From assembly GCA_029266455.1 (NCBI GenBank), contig JAQSWV010000031.1, positions 1-35,044 on the forward strand: DNA of 35,044 bases, in the 5' to 3' direction. Below, in pieces: positions 31,940-35,044 of the stretch. The DNA is from Nocardioidaceae bacterium. GTDB lineage: Bacteria; Actinomycetota; Actinomycetes; Propionibacteriales; Nocardioidaceae. The notes beneath the pieces are model-generated. The model had not been told where the DNA came from. It was given only the letters and a program-made list of their open reading frames with translations, and did no database searches. How positions within the stretch are numbered: position 1 is the first letter of the stretch; each line of letters starts with the position of its first letter. The position numbers were made by a program, and so were the translations under genes.

Positions 31940-33621
31940 TGCTGCTCCAGATAGCGGTGCACGAGGGTCACCGCCAGCGCGCCCTCGCCGACGGCGGAGG
32001 CCACCCGCTTGACCGAGCTGGCGCGCACGTCCCCGGCCGCGAACACCCCGGGCACGCTGGCCTCGAGCAGGTACGGGTCGCGGGGCAGCGGCCAGCCGGC
32101 GGGCCGCCCGCCCCCCTCGGCCGTGTCCGGACCGGTGAGGACGAACCCGCCGCGGTCACGGTGGATGCGATCCGGCAGCCAGTCGGTGAACGGCTGGGCG
32201 CCGATGAACGCGTACAGGTAGCTGGCCTCGACGGTCTCGCTGGTGCCGTTCGTGACGTCGGTGAGGACGACGCGCTCCAGTCGGTCGGCGCCCTCGCAGG
32301 TGGACACCTCGGTGCAGGTGCGGACCTCGATGTTCGCGATCTTCCCGATCCGGTCGGTGAGGTAGCGCGACATCGAGAGCTCGATCGACGGCCCTCGGAC
32401 GGCAAGCGTCACCCGGGAGGCGGTCCGCGACAGGTGGACCGCGGCCTGGCCCGCCGAGTTGGCCCCACCGACGATCACGACGTGCTGGTCGTGGCAGTCG
32501 TCGCTCCCGGCGGCGGCCGAGCCGTAGTAGACCCCGCGACCGGTGAGCTCCTCGATCCCCGTCGCCGGGAGCCGCCGGTACTTCACCCCTGTCGCCAGCA
32601 CGACTGCGTGGCCGACGATCTGGCGGTCGGTCGTGTGCACCACGGAGCTCGAGCCACGGAACTCCAGGTGGCTCACCCGGGAGGCGCTCAGCATCTCGGC
32701 TCCGAATCGGGAGGCCTGGCGACGGGCACGCTCGGTGAGCTGGCCGCCCGATACCCCGTCGGGGAACCCGAGGTAGTTCTCGATCCGCGAGCTCTGCCCG
32801 GCCTGCCCTCCGACCACACCGCCCTCGAACAGCACGGTCTTGAGTCCCTCGGAGGCCGCGTACACGGCGGCCGACAGCCCGGCCGGCCCGCCGCCGATGA
32901 TGACGACGTCGTAGAGGTCGGACTGCGGCACGGTGTGCAGTCCGACCGTGGCCGCGACCTCGGTGAGGCTCGGTGCCCGCAGCGCAGCGCCGTCAGCAGT
33001 CAGCAGCAGCGGCACGGCGGAGTCGTCCGCGTCCGCGGCCGCCAGCAACCGGCGGCCCTCGGCCTCGTCGGCGGGCACCCACTGGTAGGGGACTCCACCT
33101 CGGGCCAGGAAGTCGCGCACGTCGTGCGAGGCGGCCGACCAACGGTGCCCGACGAGCCTGACCTCTGACTTCCTCGCGTCACCGCTGGACCGCCACGCGT
33201 CGATCATCTGGTCGAGGACGGGGTACAGCTTCTCCTCGGGCGGGTCCCACGGCTTCAGCAGGTAGTGGTCCACGTCGACGACGTTGATGGCGGCGATGGC
33301 CGCCTCGGTGTCGGCGTACGCGGTGAGCAGGGCGCGGCGGGCCTGAGGGAACAGGTCCATGGCGTGCTCGAGGAAGTCGATGCCGTTCATGTCCGGCATC
33401 CGGTAGTCGGCCAGCAGGGCCACTACCGGGTCGCCGCGCAACTTGATCTCCCGAAGCGCCGCCAGTGCGTCGTCCCCGGACTCGGCGCGCACGACGCGGT
33501 ACTGCTGGCCGTAGCGGCGACGCAGGTCGCGGGCCACCGACCGGGACACCGACGGGTCGTCGTCGACCGTGAGCAGCACCGGCCGGCCCGCCGGCGACGA
33601 CGCGGCGGGCGCCAGGCTCAC
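31936..33621 (-). CDS. Response regulator fused to a thioredoxin-reductase-like flavoprotein lacking the CxxC
   Basis: The 561-aa protein has three parts. (1) A receiver domain (14-140) with the acidic cluster D20-D22, phospho-acceptor D72 ('LLADYRMPDMNG'), T100 and K123. (2) A glutaredoxin-fold-like linker (about 152-234, 'GVPYQWV', 'PSLTEVAATVGL') with no cysteine. (3) A FAD/NAD(P) oxidoreductase of thioredoxin-reductase type (237-561), with 'VVIIGGGPAGLSAAVYAASEG', 'GGQAGQSSRIENYLGFP', second nucleotide fold 'VVIVGGANSAGQAA' and 'GVFAAGDVR'. Where thioredoxin reductase has CATC, this has 'YYGSAAAGSDDC' (one Cys, C376). It is a phospho-controlled flavoprotein, probably not a disulfide reductase. 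GTG 33621 overlaps the upstream zinc-finger stop (GTGA). Confidence 0.9.
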   Translation of the reverse strand: MSLAPAASSPAGRPVLLTVDDDPSVSRSVARDLRRRYGQQYRVVRAESGDDALAALREIKLRGDPVVALLADYRMPDMNGIDFLEHAMDLFPQARRALLTAYADTEAAIAAINVVDVDHYLLKPWDPPEEKLYPVLDQMIDAWRSSGDARKSEVRLVGHRWSAASHDVRDFLARGGVPYQWVPADEAEGRRLLAAADADDSAVPLLLTADGAALRAPSLTEVAATVGLHTVPQSDLYDVVIIGGGPAGLSAAVYAASEGLKTVLFEGGVVGGQAGQSSRIENYLGFPDGVSGGQLTERARRQASRFGAEMLSASRVSHLEFRGSSSVVHTTDRQIVGHAVVLATGVKYRRLPATGIEELTGRGVYYGSAAAGSDDCHDQHVVIVGGANSAGQAAVHLSRTASRVTLAVRGPSIELSMSRYLTDRIGKIANIEVRTCTEVSTCEGADRLERVVLTDVTNGTSETVEASYLYAFIGAQPFTDWLPDRIHRDRGGFVLTGPDTAEGGGRPAGWPLPRDPYLLEASVPGVFAAGDVRASSVKRVASAVGEGALAVTLVHRYLEQQ

Positions 33622-33881
33622 CCAGCCACCACGGCGTCGACGTAGCACCAGCGCCAGCTCTCGCCCGGCTCGAACGAGCGCACGACCGGGTGACCCGGAT
33701 CGCGCGCATGAGCACTGGCGTGCTGGTTGGGCGACGAGTCGCAGCATCCGACGTGTCCACACTCCATGCACAGGCGCAGGTGGACCCAGCGGTCGCCGGT
33801 GCGCAGGCAGTCCTCACAGCCCTGTGGTGTGCGGGGCTCCGGAGCGGTCGTCGCGGTGTCGAGGTGAGCGCAGCTCGGCAT
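33618..33881 (-). CDS. UBP-type zinc finger protein
   Basis: The 87-aa protein is a single ZnF-UBP domain. The ligand series C4-x-H6, C22-x2-C25, C38-x2-C41, C46, H54 and H64 is in the family order, and 'RWVHLRLCMECGHVGCCDSS' and 'ESWRWCY' match the conserved Arg/Trp positions. In eukaryotes this fold binds the free C-terminal Gly-Gly of ubiquitin, while bacterial members have no established ligand. ATG 33881 has a perfect AGGAGG upstream, with a possible -10 TAGACT further up (33922-33927). It is first in the operon with the fused regulator and kinase. Confidence 0.88.
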   Translation of the reverse strand: MPSCAHLDTATTAPEPRTPQGCEDCLRTGDRWVHLRLCMECGHVGCCDSSPNQHASAHARDPGHPVVRSFEPGESWRWCYVDAVVAG

Positions 33882-34001
33882 TCGTGCCTCCTCGGGACAG
33901 CCAGGGATGCCGGGATTGCCGAGTCTAGGCCGGACGTCATCGAACGCGCCGCTGGTACGCCTCCCGACGTATGACGCTGTCGGGGCATCGCGGGTCTGCG
34001 C

Positions 34002-34793
34002 CTAGGCCAGCGGCCGGAGCTCGACGCCGGCCTGCTCGAGGGCAGCGCGTACGGCCCGGGCGACCTCGACAGCGCCCGAGGAGTCGGAGTGCACGCACAG
34101 AGACGCGACGCGCATCCGGACCTCGGTGCCGTCGGCAGCTTCGACGGTGCCCTGCTGGACCATGCGGACGGCCCGCCGGCAGACCTCGTCCAGGTCGGTG
34201 ATGACGGCTCCTGGTTCGGTACGAGGCACCAGCAGCCCGTCGGCGGTGTAGCCGCGGTCGAGGAAGCCCTCGGCCACCACGGGGACGCCTGCCGTCTCGG
34301 CACGCTCCGCCAGCCGCGTGCCCGGCTGGCAGAGCAGCGCCAGCTCACCCTGACCGGCTGCCGAGTACTCGAGGATCGCCTCGACCACCGCGCCGGCGTA
34401 GTCGTCGTGCTGGGTCGTCGCGTGATAGAGCGCGCCATGCGGCTTCAGATACGAGACGCGGGTGCCGGCGACCGCCGCCAGGCCTGACAGCGCCCCGAGC
34501 TGGAACAGCACGTCGTTGACGAGGCTCTGCTTCGGCACCTGGATGAACCGGCGCCCGAAGCCACGGAGGTCGTCGAACCCCACCTGAGCACCCACCCCGA
34601 CGCCCCTGGCCGCAGCGGTCTCACAGGTGCGCCGCAGGATGTCGGGGTCTCCGGCGTGGAATCCGCAGGCGACGTTCGCGTCGGTGACCAGACCGAGCAG
34701 CGCCTCGTCGTCGGCGATCGACCAGGCGCCGTAGCCCTCGCCGATGTCGCTGTTCAGGGACACGCTGACGGGCGCCGTACCAGCCTCAGCCAT
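34002..34793 (-). CDS. pxpA: 5-oxoprolinase subunit A (LamB/YcsF family)
   Basis: The 263-aa protein has the LamB/YcsF fold with 'LNSDIGEGYG' (13-22), 'NVACGFHAGDP' (40-50), 'VSYLKPHGALYH' and 'CVHSDSSGAVE'. With PxpB and PxpC it forms ATP-dependent 5-oxoprolinase, opening pyroglutamate to glutamate. PxpB and PxpC genes are not next to it within this window; the gene beyond it is divergent. The start at 34793 is inferred from the conserved N-terminus. A 9-codon ORF (from 34815) with a good -10 overlaps it, and the in-frame extension upstream to 34931 is not conserved-looking. Confidence 0.9.
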   Translation of the reverse strand: MAEAGTAPVSVSLNSDIGEGYGAWSIADDEALLGLVTDANVACGFHAGDPDILRRTCETAAARGVGVGAQVGFDDLRGFGRRFIQVPKQSLVNDVLFQLGALSGLAAVAGTRVSYLKPHGALYHATTQHDDYAGAVVEAILEYSAAGQGELALLCQPGTRLAERAETAGVPVVAEGFLDRGYTADGLLVPRTEPGAVITDLDEVCRRAVRMVQQGTVEAADGTEVRMRVASLCVHSDSSGAVEVARAVRAALEQAGVELRPLA

Positions 34794-34815
34794 GCGTGGA
34801 ACCAGCCTCTGCCAT
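34786..34815 (-). CDS. Nine-residue upstream ORF overlapping pxpA start (MAEAGSTHG)
   Basis: An ATG at 34815 begins a 9-codon frame ending TGA at 34788-34786, inside pxpA. Its first five residues (MAEAG) are the same as those of PxpA because a 15-bp segment is nearly duplicated 22 bp apart. TAACTT lies 6 nt upstream, so a leaderless transcript would start on this ATG and pxpA would need re-initiation. It may instead be a duplication scar. Confidence 0.35.
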   Translation of the reverse strand: MAEAGSTHG

Positions 34816-34821
34816 GCGCAG

Positions 34822-34827
34822 AAGTTA
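34822..34827 (-). promoter_or_regulatory. -10 box of a putative leaderless promoter (pxpA leader)
   Basis: TAACTT on the minus strand is 6 nt before ATG 34815, the start of the nine-codon upstream ORF. Confidence 0.35.
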
Positions 34828-34885
34828 GCGCGTGAGGGGAAACGGACGGACGACCCGGTCCCCGTCGACACGAAAGGACACCGGC

Positions 34886-35044
34886 ATGGCCACGACTTCC
34901 CCCGGCAACCACTCCCAGAGCCCCGGGACACCAGCGGGCAGCACGTCGGGCAGCGCGTCGGGCAGCACCAGCACGAGCAGGCACCACGAGGACCAGGACC
35001 GCATCATCGCGGAGCGCGAGCAGCAGCGCCGCGACGAGTACGGC
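34886..35044 (+). CDS. N-terminus of an uncharacterised protein (truncated by window end)
   Basis: ATG 34886 has AAAGGA about 8 nt upstream and opens a frame that runs off the right edge after 53 codons. The visible part is a disordered Ser/Thr/Gly/Pro-rich segment (1-32), then a charged stretch (RHHEDQDRIIAEREQQRRDEYG). Such N-termini often precede a membrane domain in actinobacterial proteins, but that part is not visible and I make no functional call. The gene diverges from pxpA, with 70-92 bp between starts. Confidence 0.55.
   Translation, partial: MATTSPGNHSQSPGTPAGSTSGSASGSTSTSRHHEDQDRIIAEREQQRRDEYG

Noticed and set aside
33179-34438. 419-codon minus-strand open frame
   Set aside because: Overlaps pxpA, the zinc finger gene and the receiver fusion in another frame; no conserved motifs.

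Overview
The window is very GC-rich, densely packed, and uses many GTG starts. This points to an actinobacterium, and four kinds of evidence support that. One gene is a bacterial proteasome activator (Bpa/PafE), a family tied to proteasome-bearing Actinobacteria. Another is a DUF5926/SEC-C protein. Many genes have a TANNNT -10 box exactly 6 nt before the start codon, the layout of leaderless actinobacterial mRNAs. Finally, a GH65 enzyme is paired with a HAD mutase. The family could be Nocardioidaceae or a relative, but that is only an impression. I see no phage genes, IS elements, CRISPR array or biosynthetic cluster. This is ordinary chromosome with a few unusual systems.

Layout. 1-3.2 kb: a truncated secreted DUF11 protein, tRNA-Ser(GCU), a small membrane protein, a secreted beta-propeller and tRNA-Ser(UGA). 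3.2-7 kb: a stand-alone 71-aa biotin carrier, a nitrilase-family amidohydrolase, and divergently a MobA-like transferase / DUF6457 / quinone oxidoreductase run followed by the proteasome activator. 7-12.6 kb, all minus: a GH65 enzyme with a HAD mutase (4-bp overlap), then a Cof-type HAD phosphatase overlapping serS. 12.6-18.8 kb: a small secreted protein, a PAP2-diacylglycerol kinase fusion, a DUF4446 protein, prephenate dehydratase, arginine deiminase and a DUF5926 protein, with a large palindromic element and an 18-bp tandem repeat between convergent genes. 18.8-24.5 kb: glycerophosphodiesterase, a triple zinc-cluster protein, rhodanese, CDP-alcohol phosphatidyltransferase with a VTT-family membrane protein, an Fpg/Nei glycosylase, Aat and an EcsC-family protein.

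24.5-30.3 kb, all minus, reading 5' to 3': methylcrotonyl-CoA carboxylase beta, alpha, HMG-CoA lyase, then a sulfotransferase-like gene. The first three are the late leucine-degradation steps. 30.4-33.9 kb: three minus-strand genes joined by 4-bp overlaps. They encode a UBP-type zinc finger, a response regulator fused to a thioredoxin-reductase-like flavoprotein without its CxxC, and a histidine kinase with a cyclic-nucleotide-binding fold. This is the best candidate here for a poorly described signalling system. 34-35 kb: pxpA, with an odd duplicated start region, and the start of a divergent gene that runs off the window.

All functions come from reading motifs and from family knowledge. No searches were run.
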